From Gallionella sp. (lineage in GTDB: Bacteria > Pseudomonadota > Gammaproteobacteria > Burkholderiales > Gallionellaceae): a stretch of 17,764 bases of DNA. Numbering within the stretch: position 1 is the first letter of the stretch; each line of letters opens with the position of its first letter. Shown here one piece after another: positions 6,772-14,522 of this stretch. Below the pieces are notes generated by a model. It did not search any database, was not told where the DNA came from, and saw only the letters and a list, made by a program, of their open reading frames with translations. The position numbers and the translations under genes are program-made. The DNA is taken from assembly GCA_029850565.1 (NCBI GenBank), contig JARCRR010000065.1, positions 1-17,764 of the forward strand. The letters run 5' to 3'.

Positions 6772-7178
6772 TGTTGACTTGGCTGCTCAAATCTTTAGGC
6801 AAGAATGATGTTTCGCAAAGTTTCAATGGCGTTCGGGCAATCCAAACGCATCTTGATCAGAAAGATCGGATAGAAGCTTATGTGAACGGCACGTCGAATC
6901 AGAAATCCGGCGTATTCATGAGGTGCAATTCTGACTGGAAATTGAGCCTGTGTCCCCACGGTATTGGAGAGAAGCTGAGCAGAGACACCGCTCTGCTCGA
7001 CTCGATATGCTCAAGCTGCGATCATTTCCATGATGCAGTTTATCAAGTTGTACTGTTGAAGGATTTGGGGAAAAACCAAATAGCGAAAACTATATTGCAG
7101 ACCGGGAAGATGTATGCGGAAGCCTCGGAAGAATTCCAAAAGAATCTGGCGGAATTACATAGTTCAAATCAGAGGTGA
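6771..7178 (+). CDS. Hypothetical protein, 135 residues, Cys/His-rich centre
   Basis: Not recognised. The frame starts at ATG 6771, directly at the end of a palindromic leader, and no upstream in-frame start was found. The protein has no signal peptide or convincing membrane span. Cys52, Cys61-Pro-His63 and Cys80-x2-Cys83 followed by His85 and His87 could hold a zinc ion, but the spacing matches no motif I know. The C-terminal 45 residues look helical and charged. Base composition is lower in G+C than in the flanking metabolic genes (27 of 60 at 6841-6900). It ends 39 bases from the convergent stop of amrS, so it is a single-gene unit or the tail of the unit starting at 4979. Coding status rests on length, a plausible start and reasonable amino-acid composition only. 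Confidence 0.55.
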   Translation: MLTWLLKSLGKNDVSQSFNGVRAIQTHLDQKDRIEAYVNGTSNQKSGVFMRCNSDWKLSLCPHGIGEKLSRDTALLDSICSSCDHFHDAVYQVVLLKDLGKNQIAKTILQTGKMYAEASEEFQKNLAELHSSNQR

Positions 7179-7217
7179 TGCTCGTGTAGAGATCCCCTTC
7201 CTCTGCGCTAGCCGGAT

Positions 7218-8312
7218 TCAATGATTGCCAATCACCAGCGGGATGCGTCGCCTGCCGAACTGCCCTGCGAACTTTTCGAAGTGCCCTGCCAGCTTTGTTC
7301 CGCAATGTGAACATTCTCCGTTTTCCGTGACCGCGTAATCGCGGATCAGATGCCAGTCGCGTACGATGAGCGGCTGCTGGCAGTTCGCACAATGTGTCGT
7401 CCCTCCGGACAGGTCATGCACATTGCCGGTATACACATGCAGCAGCCCGGCGGAATGGGCGATCTGCCGCGCTTCGGTCAATTTTGCGGAAGGCGTGGCG
7501 GGGATGTTGGTCATCTTGTAATCGGGATGGAACGCGGTGAAATGTAGCGGCACATCCGTCCCTAGTTCTCTGGCGATCCATTCGCTCATCTGACCGAGTT
7601 CGTGAGCGCTATCGTTGTATCCGGGAATCAACAGCGTGGTCAGCTCCACCCATACCGGCGTTTCCTGCCGCAGATATTTGAGTGTGTCCAATACGGGTTG
7701 CAGATGTGCTCCCGTCTGCTTGAAATAGAACTCGTCGGTGAACGCTTTCAGATCCACATTCGCCGCATCCATCTTGGCGTAGAAATCGCGGCGCGGCTGG
7801 TCGTGCATGTAGCCGGCAGTCACCGCCACGGTCTTTACGCCCACATCGTGACAGGCATCGGCCACATCCATCGCGTATTCGGCGAAGATCACCGGGTCGT
7901 TGTAGGTGAAGGCCACGCTTTTGCAACCGAGTTCGACGGCTGTGTTAGCGATGGCCTGCGGGCTGGCCTGATCGGCGAGTTTGTCGAAGCTGCGCGACTT
8001 GGAGATGTCCCAGTTCTGGCAGAATTTGCAGGCGAGGTTGCAGCCTGCTGTGCCGAACGACAGGATGCTGCTGCCGGGATAGAAGTGGTTGAGCGGCTTC
8101 TTCTCGATGGGGTCGACACAGAAGCCCGAACTTCGCCCGTAGGTGGTGAGTACCATCATGTCGCCGATCCGTCCGCGCACGAAGCACGCGCCGCGCTGGC
8201 CCTCGTTCAGCTTGCAGTCGCGCGGACAGAGATCGCACTGGATGCGACCATCTTCCAATCGGTGCCAATATTTGGCGGGATAGCGTTCTTCGATGCGTAT
8301 CTCTTCGTCCAT
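7218..8312 (-). CDS. amrS: AmmeMemoRadiSam system radical SAM enzyme AmrS
   Basis: A 364-residue radical S-adenosylmethionine enzyme. The CNLACKFC motif (Cys91, Cys95, Cys98) binds the catalytic [4Fe-4S] cluster. YCGSSS-like SAM-domain features follow, with AFTYNDPVIFAEY, VDLKAFTDEFY and VWVELTTLLIPGYND, typical of the PflA/AmrS group. The N-terminus has a further Cys group (Cys26, Cys29, Cys33, Cys43), and the C-terminus has CANC and CSHC (Cys308/311/334/337), probably a zinc or auxiliary site. The start is ATG 8310-8312 on the minus strand, with AGGGG six bases before it; a longer frame to 8366 overlaps amrA and has no such support. One base separates it from the amrA stop. It is the third gene of a Memo-AmrA-AmrS operon. 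The physiological reaction of this conserved trio is unknown to me; modification of a protein or small molecule is inferred. Confidence 0.9.
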   Translation of the reverse strand: MDEEIRIEERYPAKYWHRLEDGRIQCDLCPRDCKLNEGQRGACFVRGRIGDMMVLTTYGRSSGFCVDPIEKKPLNHFYPGSSILSFGTAGCNLACKFCQNWDISKSRSFDKLADQASPQAIANTAVELGCKSVAFTYNDPVIFAEYAMDVADACHDVGVKTVAVTAGYMHDQPRRDFYAKMDAANVDLKAFTDEFYFKQTGAHLQPVLDTLKYLRQETPVWVELTTLLIPGYNDSAHELGQMSEWIARELGTDVPLHFTAFHPDYKMTNIPATPSAKLTEARQIAHSAGLLHVYTGNVHDLSGGTTHCANCQQPLIVRDWHLIRDYAVTENGECSHCGTKLAGHFEKFAGQFGRRRIPLVIGNH

Positions 8313-8313
8313 G

Positions 8314-8865
8314 TCATGCCCCTTCACGGAATTTCTGCACTGAGTAACGTGACAATCTGATGTCATCCGACCAGAAGCCGTCGGGCAAGCCAGCCTTGCT
8401 CTTCAGATGCGACATGAAAACGGCGGGTCGGGGCAGGTCTTCCCATACCTGTGGCAAGAAGGTCGCGCGGTGCATTCCCCACTCCAGGATGATGCCATCG
8501 ACATTGGGGCGCAGTTGCGCCAGTGCGTCCTGTTCGTCAAAAAATTCCATGGGTACTGTTTCCGATAGCACAGAGACCTCCACCTCGATCTTGTCGAGTT
8601 CGCTCTCTGACAAAGGAGGAAAACGAGGGTCGCGGAACGCAGCGGCGATGGCATTGTGTCGCACGTCATCAATGAGCGGACGGCGCGCTTCCAGTGATCC
8701 GATGCAGCCGCGCAGACGGCCATGCTCTTTCAGCGTGATGAAGGTGGCACCGGTGCGGTTAAGCCAATCGGCTTGGACGGGTGCGGCAGAGGGCGCACCC
8801 AAGCGTTCCGCAATAGAAGAACGAGCCAGTTTCAACAGGATGTGCCCTTGTTCAGTGGTGAGCAT
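8314..8865 (-). CDS. amrA: AmmeMemoRadiSam system protein A (AMMECR1 domain)
   Basis: A 183-residue soluble protein of the AMMECR1 family, named after a human gene. The invariant LRGCIGSLEA motif is at residues 51-60, followed by LIDDVRHNAIAAAFRDPRFPPL and then IEVEVSVLS and WGMHRATFLPQVW, as in archaeal and bacterial members. The biochemical role is unknown. The conserved Cys54 within the motif is a candidate active or modified residue. The start at ATG 8863-8865 (minus strand) is preceded by AAGGAGA and lies inside the last codons of memo, a 14-base overlap. Its TGA is one base from the amrS ATG. Such overlaps indicate translational coupling and a joint function of the three proteins. Confidence 0.9.
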   Translation of the reverse strand: MLTTEQGHILLKLARSSIAERLGAPSAAPVQADWLNRTGATFITLKEHGRLRGCIGSLEARRPLIDDVRHNAIAAAFRDPRFPPLSESELDKIEVEVSVLSETVPMEFFDEQDALAQLRPNVDGIILEWGMHRATFLPQVWEDLPRPAVFMSHLKSKAGLPDGFWSDDIRLSRYSVQKFREGA

Positions 8866-9658
8866 GGGTCTCTCCTTGTGTGAAAACGAACGCTGCATAG
8901 CCCACCACGCGGTCACGCGATCCGGCGGTATCGCCGGAGTTGCGCAAGTCCAGGAGGTGCGGTGTCAGGTGATGTTTGCGGGCGGCGAGCAGAAGTCCGT
9001 TGATCGGTGTCGCACCGCAGGCTTCTTCGTGCGAAGGAAGTTGCTGCAGTTCGAGGATGATTTCGGTGGTCTGCCTGTCGATAGTACGTGCCGCGATGTA
9101 AGGAAGGTAATGCGAAAGGTCCGAACTGACGACGATCAGCGTCTCGTCACCTCCCCATACGTTTTCCAATACCTCCGCCACTTCGTCCGCAGAAGCCATG
9201 CCGACGACCAAAGGCAACAGGGTGAAGTCGCCTAATACGATCTGCAGGAAGGGGAGCTGAACCTCCAGCGAATGCTCTTGGGCATGTGCAGAACCGTCGA
9301 TTACGACCTGGGGAAGTCGTGCCACCGCCTGCATCGCCTCTTTATCCAGGGTGATTCGTCCGAGTGGAGTGGCGAACGATTCCGTATCGGGTAACGCCAA
9401 GCCCCGTACTGCCACGCGGTGTGCCGGTCCAAGCAATATCACACGGCGTATACGATGGGCGACGTCTCTCAGTGCGGCATAAGCGTTAGCAGCAACCGCG
9501 CCGGAATATATGTAACCCGCATGTGGAACGATGACCGCCTTGGGGTTGGATTCACGTGTTCGTACCGAGCTTAGAAAGCCTAGCACTTCTCGTGCGAGCT
9601 GATCGGCGTCGGCAGGGTAGAACATTCCGGCGACGGCTGGGGGGCGGAATGTAGGCAT
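8852..9658 (-). CDS. amrB: AmmeMemoRadiSam system protein B (Memo family)
   Basis: A 268-residue Memo-like protein, related to extradiol dioxygenases and to human MEMO1. Candidate metal ligands of the family can be seen: His46 in VIVPHAGYIYSG, His80 in LLGPAHRV and Cys214 in EEACGATPI. EHSLEVQLPFLQ (His129) and SSDLSHY (Asp180, His183) are also present. The N-terminus RPPAVAGMFYPADADQL is characteristic. ATG 9656-9658 is chosen because GGAGG lies five bases upstream and the protein then starts right before the family's first conserved block; the frame upstream to 9712 has no homology features. It is the first gene of the operon, and amrA starts inside its 3' end. A weak promoter and a CRP/FNR-like palindrome lie upstream. 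The reaction is unknown; human MEMO1 binds copper and iron. Confidence 0.9.
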   Translation of the reverse strand: MPTFRPPAVAGMFYPADADQLAREVLGFLSSVRTRESNPKAVIVPHAGYIYSGAVAANAYAALRDVAHRIRRVILLGPAHRVAVRGLALPDTESFATPLGRITLDKEAMQAVARLPQVVIDGSAHAQEHSLEVQLPFLQIVLGDFTLLPLVVGMASADEVAEVLENVWGGDETLIVVSSDLSHYLPYIAARTIDRQTTEIILELQQLPSHEEACGATPINGLLLAARKHHLTPHLLDLRNSGDTAGSRDRVVGYAAFVFTQGETHAHH

Positions 9659-9682
9659 AAGAACCTCCTCTCGTTGATATCC

Positions 9683-9712
9683 ACAATATTGCGCTTTGAT
9701 GGAAATAATCAA
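9683..9712 (-). promoter_or_regulatory. Possible sigma70-type promoter of the Memo operon
   Basis: On the minus strand TTGATT (complement of 9707-9712) and TATTGT (complement of 9683-9688) are separated by 18 bases, and the ribosome site and memo ATG follow closely. The -35 and -10 boxes match the consensus at four of six positions each, so this is a weak prediction. Its position is the main support: it is the only such pair I noticed in the memo upstream region. Confidence 0.35.
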
Positions 9713-9754
9713 GTCGATATGAAAGAAATGTCAGGTATTTGTCCGTGGTCGTTA

Positions 9755-9770
9755 TGTGATTAATATCACC
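9755..9770. promoter_or_regulatory. CRP/FNR-family-like binding palindrome
   Basis: TGTGA, six bases, then TCACC. The left half is the CRP consensus and the right half matches at four of five positions. The core GTGAT-TAAT-ATCAC is a perfect palindrome, which also resembles an FNR box with G/C replacing the outer T/A. It sits about 100 bases upstream of the memo start and about 160 bases past the mdh stop. It therefore probably serves the Memo operon, although it lies about 85 bases before the predicted start of transcription, far for a classic activator site. Confidence 0.45.
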
Positions 9771-9867
9771 GCATCCGAATAGGGCCGGGCTTGGTGTTCT
9801 CACGATTACCTGTCGTGGGATAGGGGCGGTGGTGGCAGCAGGCGCTGGGCAAGCCGCTTGAAACGAA

Positions 9868-9893
9868 AATGGCCTGCGATTAGGCAGGCCATT
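9868..9893 (-). terminator. Intrinsic terminator of mdh (possibly bidirectional)
   Basis: Perfect 10-bp stem AATGGCCTGC / GCAGGCCATT with a 6-base loop, 27 bases after the mdh stop. Read on the minus strand, the stem ends in ATT and is followed by TTCGTTTC. On the plus strand it is followed by ATTTTGTC. The GC core and flanking T's on both sides fit a rho-independent terminator for mdh. Confidence 0.85.
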
Positions 9894-9920
9894 ATTTTGT
9901 CAAACTTGCATCAAGCGATC

Positions 9921-10904
9921 TTACCCGAGCAGATGCTTTACCAATTCACGCTCAGCCAGCAGTTCGTTGTAACTGTCCATCATGTGCTTTCGTCCGAGTT
10001 CGTTGATTGGCAGACCTTGTACGATGGTGTAGTGACCATTGCGGCAGGTCACGGGAAGGCCGTAGATGACGCCTTCGGGAATGCCGTAACTACCATCGGA
10101 TGGCACGCTCATGGTGACCCAATCGTTGTGGTGCGAGCGCAGTAACCAATCGTGCATGTGGGAGATGGCTGCGTTCGCCGCACTGGCGGCGCTACTCAGT
10201 CCGCGCGCCTCGATTACCGCTGCGCCACGTTTTTGCACGGTAGGGATAAAGAGGTTCTCGACCCAATCTTGGTCCTGCAGAACTTCCAATACCTTGCGAC
10301 CGCGGATCTCGCAGTGTGAGAGGTCTGGATATTGTGTGCCCGAGTGATTGCCCCAGACGACCATTTTCTTGATGTCTTGTATGGGCTGGAAAAGTTTCAG
10401 TGCGACCTGCGCGATGGCGCGGTTGTGATCCAAGCGCATCATCCCGCTGAAGTTGCGCGGATCGAGGTCGGGCGCATTCTTCATGCAGATGAGCGCATTG
10501 GTGTTGGCCGGGTTGCCGACGACCAGCACTTTGACATGGCGTGCCGCGATCTCGTTCAGGATACGGCCTTGCTCGGAGAAGATCGCTCCATTCGCTTCTA
10601 ATAGATCCTTACGTTCCATGCCCTTGCCGCGAGGGCGTGCGCCGACGAGTAACGCAACTTCGGTGTCGCGGAAGGCGACTCTCGGGTCATCGGTGACGAT
10701 CACTTGTTGCAACATGGGGAACACACAATCTTCCAACTCCATCGCGACGCCGTGCAGCGCCTGTTGAGCGGCGGGGATATCCAGCAATTGCAAGATGATC
10801 GGCTGTTCTTTGCCTAGCATGTCGCCGTTGGCGATGCGGAACAACATGTTGTAACCGATCTGACCTGCTGCTCCGGTGATGGTGACGCGGATAGGTGCTT
10901 TCAT
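9921..10904 (-). CDS. mdh: Malate dehydrogenase (NAD, cytosolic-type)
   Basis: A 327-residue cytoplasmic enzyme oxidising malate to oxaloacetate with NAD, the last TCA step. The glycine motif GAAGQIGY (residues 11-18) and Asp42 in LLDIP favour NAD over NADP. Substrate and catalytic residues are Arg92 and Arg98 in ARPRGKGMERKDLL, Asn134 in NPANTNA, Asp159 and Arg162 in RLDHNRA, and His187 in WGNHSGTQYPD. They are offset by one from the cytosolic MDH of pig, so the protein is of that type rather than the E. coli mitochondrial-like type. The ATG has GAGAGGG just upstream on the minus strand. It is divergent from the sdh operon across 167 bases and ends in a strong hairpin. Full length, no defects. 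Confidence 0.96.
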   Translation of the reverse strand: MKAPIRVTITGAAGQIGYNMLFRIANGDMLGKEQPIILQLLDIPAAQQALHGVAMELEDCVFPMLQQVIVTDDPRVAFRDTEVALLVGARPRGKGMERKDLLEANGAIFSEQGRILNEIAARHVKVLVVGNPANTNALICMKNAPDLDPRNFSGMMRLDHNRAIAQVALKLFQPIQDIKKMVVWGNHSGTQYPDLSHCEIRGRKVLEVLQDQDWVENLFIPTVQKRGAAVIEARGLSSAASAANAAISHMHDWLLRSHHNDWVTMSVPSDGSYGIPEGVIYGLPVTCRNGHYTIVQGLPINELGRKHMMDSYNELLAERELVKHLLG

Positions 10905-11071
10905 GATGCCCTCTCTGTGGTTGACTGGAAACAGTATAGCGAGAAGTAGTATTGGAAATCGTATGGCTGATTATTAATTTTCACGCGCATCATAGTCCGA
11001 TTGCTTTTCACTCGCCATGCGGAGGTGTAGGATTGCGCCATTCGATTTTATTGGCTGCGGAAGAAATGGCA
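10905..11071. promoter_or_regulatory. Divergent control region between mdh and sdhC
   Basis: This gene-free stretch must hold promoters for both directions. For mdh, TATACT (complement of 10933-10938) is a good -10 box, but no good -35 box was found. For sdhC, a weak pair TTTTCA and TAGGAT with 17 bases between can be proposed near 11007-11035. An open frame from 10952 runs into sdhC, but its extra 40 residues do not look like SdhC, so I treat it as untranslated leader. I see no regulator gene here and no clear operator palindrome. Confidence 0.5.
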
Positions 11072-11446
11072 ATGAACAAAATACGTCCTAAGCATCTCGC
11101 GCTACATAAGATCAAACTCCCCCTTCCCGGTATCGTGTCCATCCTGCATCGCGCCAGCGGTGCCTTACTTTTTGTCGCGCTTCCTCTACTGCTTTTTGTT
11201 CTCGATCAGAGTCTGCGTTCCATCGAAACTTACACCAACCTTGCCGAGATGCTTGCGCATCCGATCTTGAAGTTGGCGTTACTCGGAACGATGTGGGCTT
11301 TCTTGCACCACTTCTGCGCGGGTTTGCGTTACCTGGCCATCGATCTGCATCTGCTGTCGAACATCTCTGCGGCACGTTCCAGTAGCAAATGGGTGATGGC
11401 GGTGAGTCTTTCGTTGACCATCATGTTTGGAGTCAGGTTATGGTGA
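11072..11446 (+). CDS. sdhC: Succinate dehydrogenase cytochrome b556 subunit SdhC
   Basis: A 124-residue inner-membrane subunit that, with SdhD, anchors succinate dehydrogenase (complex II) and forms the quinone and heme b sites. RPKHLALHKIKLPLPGIVSILHRASG is the family signature; Ser23 and Arg27 correspond to the quinone-site Ser27/Arg31 of E. coli. Three hydrophobic segments lie at about residues 30-48, 65-90 and 105-121. His80 in LHHFCAGLRY is the expected heme ligand. ATG 11072 is preceded by GGAAG at a good distance; ATG 11066 (two residues more) is possible. It is the first gene of a seven-gene run, and its last 7 bases overlap sdhD. Confidence 0.93.
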   Translation: MNKIRPKHLALHKIKLPLPGIVSILHRASGALLFVALPLLLFVLDQSLRSIETYTNLAEMLAHPILKLALLGTMWAFLHHFCAGLRYLAIDLHLLSNISAARSSSKWVMAVSLSLTIMFGVRLW

Positions 11447-11787
11447 ATCGTATCGTGACCGGCGCGCACTACGGCTTGCGCGACTGGTTGGTGCAACGCG
11501 TCACCGCTGTCGTGATGGCGATCTACAGCGCGGTCGTCGTTGTGTTCTTGTTGTTGCAACCGGAGTTCGGTTATGACACCTGGGCTGGATTGTTCTCGGG
11601 CAACCCGATGCGTACCTTCTCGATGCTGTTCTTGCTGAGCTTGTTCTACCATGCTTGGATCGGTATGCGTGACATCGTGATGGACTACATCAAACCGGCG
11701 AGCATCCGCTTGACGATCCATGTGCTGGTGATCCTTGCGTTGGTGTTGTACGTGATCTGGTCAGTGCAGATCCTCTGGGGACTATAA
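11440..11787 (+). CDS. sdhD: Succinate dehydrogenase membrane anchor subunit SdhD
   Basis: A 115-residue inner-membrane protein with three hydrophobic segments (about 18-40, 59-80 and 90-112). His71 in FYHAWIGMRDIVMDYIKP is the second heme b ligand, and Asp82-Tyr83 are the quinone-site residues, at the same numbers as in E. coli SdhD. ATG 11440 lies inside the end of sdhC (ATGGTGA) with GGAG upstream, indicating translational coupling. A longer frame to 11389 is inside sdhC and has no support. sdhA begins four bases after the stop. Confidence 0.93.
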   Translation: MVNRIVTGAHYGLRDWLVQRVTAVVMAIYSAVVVVFLLLQPEFGYDTWAGLFSGNPMRTFSMLFLLSLFYHAWIGMRDIVMDYIKPASIRLTIHVLVILALVLYVIWSVQILWGL

Positions 11788-11791
11788 AGAA

Positions 11792-13555
11792 ATGGCGATA
11801 GCGAAAAGAACATTCGATGTGGTGGTGGTGGGCGCGGGTGGTGCCGGGATGCGGGCCGCGCTGACGCTCTCTGAAGCAGGACTCAAAGTCGCCGTATTAT
11901 CCAAGGTCTTCCCGACTCGCTCGCATACAGTGGCAGCACAGGGAGGAATCGCTGCTTCTCTGGGTAACGTCAACGAAGACAACTGGCACTGGCACATGTA
12001 CGACACCGTGAAGGGCTCGGACTATCTGGGTGACCAGGACGCCATCGAATACATGTGTCGCGCAGCGCCTGAAGTCGTCTACGAACTGGAGCATTTTGGC
12101 ATGCCGTTCGACCGTCTCGACAGTGGCAAGATCTATCAGCGTCCATTCGGCGGCCATATGCAGGATTACGGCAAGAACCCGGTGCCACGCGCCTGTGCGG
12201 CGGCCGACCGCACCGGCCATGCCTTGTTGCACACTTTGTATCAGCAGAACGTAAAAGCCAACACCAATTTTTTCGTGGAATGGATGGCGCTCGATCTCAT
12301 CCGCGACGAAGACGGCGATGTGTTGGGCGTAGTGGCTATGGAGATAGAGACTTCCGAGGTGATGATCCTGCAGGCGCGCGCCACTTTGTTCGCTACCGGT
12401 GGTGCAGGGCGCATCTTCTCCGCCAGCACCAATGCCTACATCAATACCGGCGACGGACTCGGCATGGCGGCACGCGCCGGTATTCCGCTGGAAGATATGG
12501 AGTTCTTTCAATTCCACCCCACCGGCGTATATGGAGCAGGTGTACTTATCACCGAAGGCGTGCGCGGCGAGGGGGGGTATCTGGTGAACAAGGACGGCGA
12601 GCGCTTCATGCCGCGTTACGCGCCGACCGCCAAAGACCTGGCCAGCCGCGATGTGGTGTCGCGTGCGATGGCCACCGAGATCAAGGAAGGCCGGGGCTGC
12701 GGGCCGCATGGCGATCATGTCTTGCTCAAACTCGATCACTTGGGGGAAGAGGTGATCCGTCACCGTCTGCCCGGTATCCGCGACATCGCGCTCAAGTTCG
12801 CCCATGTTGATCCATCGCAGGCCCCCATCCCCGTGGTGCCCACTGCGCATTACATGATGGGCGGCATTCCCACCAACTACCACGGCCAAGTCGTCGCGCC
12901 GCAAGGCACAGCACCGGATGTCGTGGTGCAAGGCTTCTATGCCGTGGGCGAATGTGCGTGTGTGTCGGTACATGGCGCGAACCGATTGGGCTGTAACTCT
13001 CTGCTCGACCTGATCGTGTTCGGCCGTGCGGCGGCACGACAGATCATCGAAGACCTGAAGACCAATCCGAACCATAAACCGCTTCCTGCCGATGCGACGG
13101 AGCGTCCATTGGCGCGGCTGGCGCGGCTGGAAGGGCAGAAGAATGGCGAGCGAGTCGCCGATGTGGGTGACGAGATGCGCAAGACGATGCAGTTGCATTG
13201 CGGCGTGTTCCGCTTCCCCGAGCTGATGGCTGAAGGCGTGCAGAAGATACGCGAAGTGGCAGAGCGGGTGCGTCACACCGAGATCAAAGACAAGAGCAAG
13301 GTGTTCAACACGGCACGCGTCGAAGCGTTGGAATTGGATAACTTGATCGAGGTTGCGCAAGCCACCATGACGGCAGCCGAAGCGCGTAAAGAGAGTCGCG
13401 GTGCTCATGCGCGGGAAGATTTCCCCGAGCGCGATGACAAGAGTTGGTTGAAACACTCGCTTTACTACAGCGAAGGTCATCGTCTCGATTACAAGCCGGT
13501 ACGGCTGAAACCGCTGACAGTTGAATCGTTCCCGCTCAAAGCGCGCGTGTATTAG
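11792..13555 (+). CDS. sdhA: Succinate dehydrogenase flavoprotein subunit SdhA
   Basis: A 587-residue catalytic subunit that oxidises succinate to fumarate on the cytoplasmic face of the membrane. The FAD motif VVVGAGGAGMRAAL is at the N-terminus. His45 in SHTVAAQGG is the covalent FAD attachment site. FQFHPTGVYGAGVLITEGVRGEGG, ASRDVVSRAM (active-site Arg), PTAHYMMGGIPTN (substrate His) and GECACVSVHGANRLGCNSLLDL are conserved in order, and the C-terminal RLDYKPVRLKPLTVESFPLKARVY is the usual ending. Normal length for the family. It starts four bases after sdhD; the ribosome site (AAAGAA) is weak, which suits coupled translation. A run of seven G at 12571-12577 does not break the frame. SdhE, encoded two genes downstream, would attach its FAD. 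Confidence 0.97.
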   Translation: MAIAKRTFDVVVVGAGGAGMRAALTLSEAGLKVAVLSKVFPTRSHTVAAQGGIAASLGNVNEDNWHWHMYDTVKGSDYLGDQDAIEYMCRAAPEVVYELEHFGMPFDRLDSGKIYQRPFGGHMQDYGKNPVPRACAAADRTGHALLHTLYQQNVKANTNFFVEWMALDLIRDEDGDVLGVVAMEIETSEVMILQARATLFATGGAGRIFSASTNAYINTGDGLGMAARAGIPLEDMEFFQFHPTGVYGAGVLITEGVRGEGGYLVNKDGERFMPRYAPTAKDLASRDVVSRAMATEIKEGRGCGPHGDHVLLKLDHLGEEVIRHRLPGIRDIALKFAHVDPSQAPIPVVPTAHYMMGGIPTNYHGQVVAPQGTAPDVVVQGFYAVGECACVSVHGANRLGCNSLLDLIVFGRAAARQIIEDLKTNPNHKPLPADATERPLARLARLEGQKNGERVADVGDEMRKTMQLHCGVFRFPELMAEGVQKIREVAERVRHTEIKDKSKVFNTARVEALELDNLIEVAQATMTAAEARKESRGAHAREDFPERDDKSWLKHSLYYSEGHRLDYKPVRLKPLTVESFPLKARVY

Positions 13556-13565
13556 GAGCGATGAG

Positions 13566-14261
13566 ATGAAATTCAAAATCTACCGCTACAATCCTGACAT
13601 CGATACCGCGCCGTACATGCAGGATTTCGATCTGAACTTGGAGTCGGGTGATGCCATGTTGCTTGACGCCTTGATGATGTTGAGGAAACAGGATGACAGT
13701 CTGGGTTTCCGCAAATCATGTCGCGAGGGGGTGTGCGGTTCCGATGCGATGAACATCAATGGCCGTAACGGGTTGGCCTGCATCACTTCACTGTCTTCGT
13801 TGAAACAACCTGTCGAGATCCGTCCGCTGCCGGGATTGCCGGTGATTCGCGATCTGATCGTGGATATGACGCAGTTCTTCAAGCAGTACCACTCCATCAA
13901 ACCTTATCTGGTGAACAACGATCCGCCGCCCGAGACAGAGCGTCTGCAATCGCCCAAAGATCGTTTGGAGTTGGACGGCCTGTATGAATGCATCCTGTGC
14001 GGGTGCTGTACGACTTCATGTCCTTCGTTCTGGTGGAATCCGGACAAGTTCGTCGGTCCTGCGGGTTTGTTGCAGGCCTACCGATTCATCGCCGATACAC
14101 GCGACCAGGATACGGCGGCACGCCTGGATAATCTGGAAGACCCTTACCGCTTGTTCCGTTGCCATACCATCATGAATTGCGTGGACGTGTGTCCCAAAGA
14201 GTTGAATCCGACCGAGGCTATCGGCAAGATCAAAGACATGATGGTGAAGCGCGCAGTATGA
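13566..14261 (+). CDS. sdhB: Succinate dehydrogenase iron-sulfur subunit SdhB
   Basis: A 231-residue subunit carrying electrons from FAD to the quinone site. The [2Fe-2S] cluster is held by Cys52, Cys57, Asp60 and Cys72; Asp in the third place is as in E. coli. The [4Fe-4S] cluster uses Cys142, Cys145, Cys148 and Cys209, and the [3Fe-4S] cluster uses Cys152, Cys199 and Cys205. All align with E. coli SdhB at a constant offset over the second half. ATG 13566 is preceded by AGGAG near 13554; an in-frame upstream ATG at 13521 lies inside sdhA and is not used. Its stop overlaps the sdhE start as ATGA. Confidence 0.97.
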   Translation: MKFKIYRYNPDIDTAPYMQDFDLNLESGDAMLLDALMMLRKQDDSLGFRKSCREGVCGSDAMNINGRNGLACITSLSSLKQPVEIRPLPGLPVIRDLIVDMTQFFKQYHSIKPYLVNNDPPPETERLQSPKDRLELDGLYECILCGCCTTSCPSFWWNPDKFVGPAGLLQAYRFIADTRDQDTAARLDNLEDPYRLFRCHTIMNCVDVCPKELNPTEAIGKIKDMMVKRAV

Positions 14262-14506
14262 GCAACGAGGATTCCATCCAATTGCAGCGTCTGCGCTGGC
14301 GTTGCCGACGCGGATTGCTGGAGTTGGATATCGTGCTGGGTCGTTTCGTCGAACACAGATATGCGACCTTGAATGAACAGCAGCGTGTGTCGTTCGACGA
14401 GTTGCTGGATCTGGGCGACAACGACTTATGGGATATGGTCACAGGTAACAAAGAACTGACACAGGCGCATCAGCGCGAGGTGTTGGATTGGTTGAAGCAA
14501 GCTTGA
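14258..14506 (+). CDS. sdhE: FAD assembly factor SdhE
   Basis: An 82-residue cytoplasmic protein that helps attach FAD covalently to SdhA. The RGxxE motif is seen as RRGLLELD (Arg18-Gly19 to Glu22), preceded by RLRWRC. The rest, ELLDLGDNDLWDMVTGNKE, is the usual family pattern. ATG 14258 overlaps the sdhB stop (ATGA), so translation is coupled. The location right after sdhB agrees with its role. It ends 16 bases before gltA. Confidence 0.92.
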   Translation: MSNEDSIQLQRLRWRCRRGLLELDIVLGRFVEHRYATLNEQQRVSFDELLDLGDNDLWDMVTGNKELTQAHQREVLDWLKQA

Positions 14507-14522
14507 TAGAGGTGAGGAAAAA

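Noticed and set aside
11897..13576. 559-codon open frame on the minus strand across sdhA
   Set aside because: Complementary to sdhA, which has complete catalytic motifs; the antisense protein has no family features and no ribosome site.
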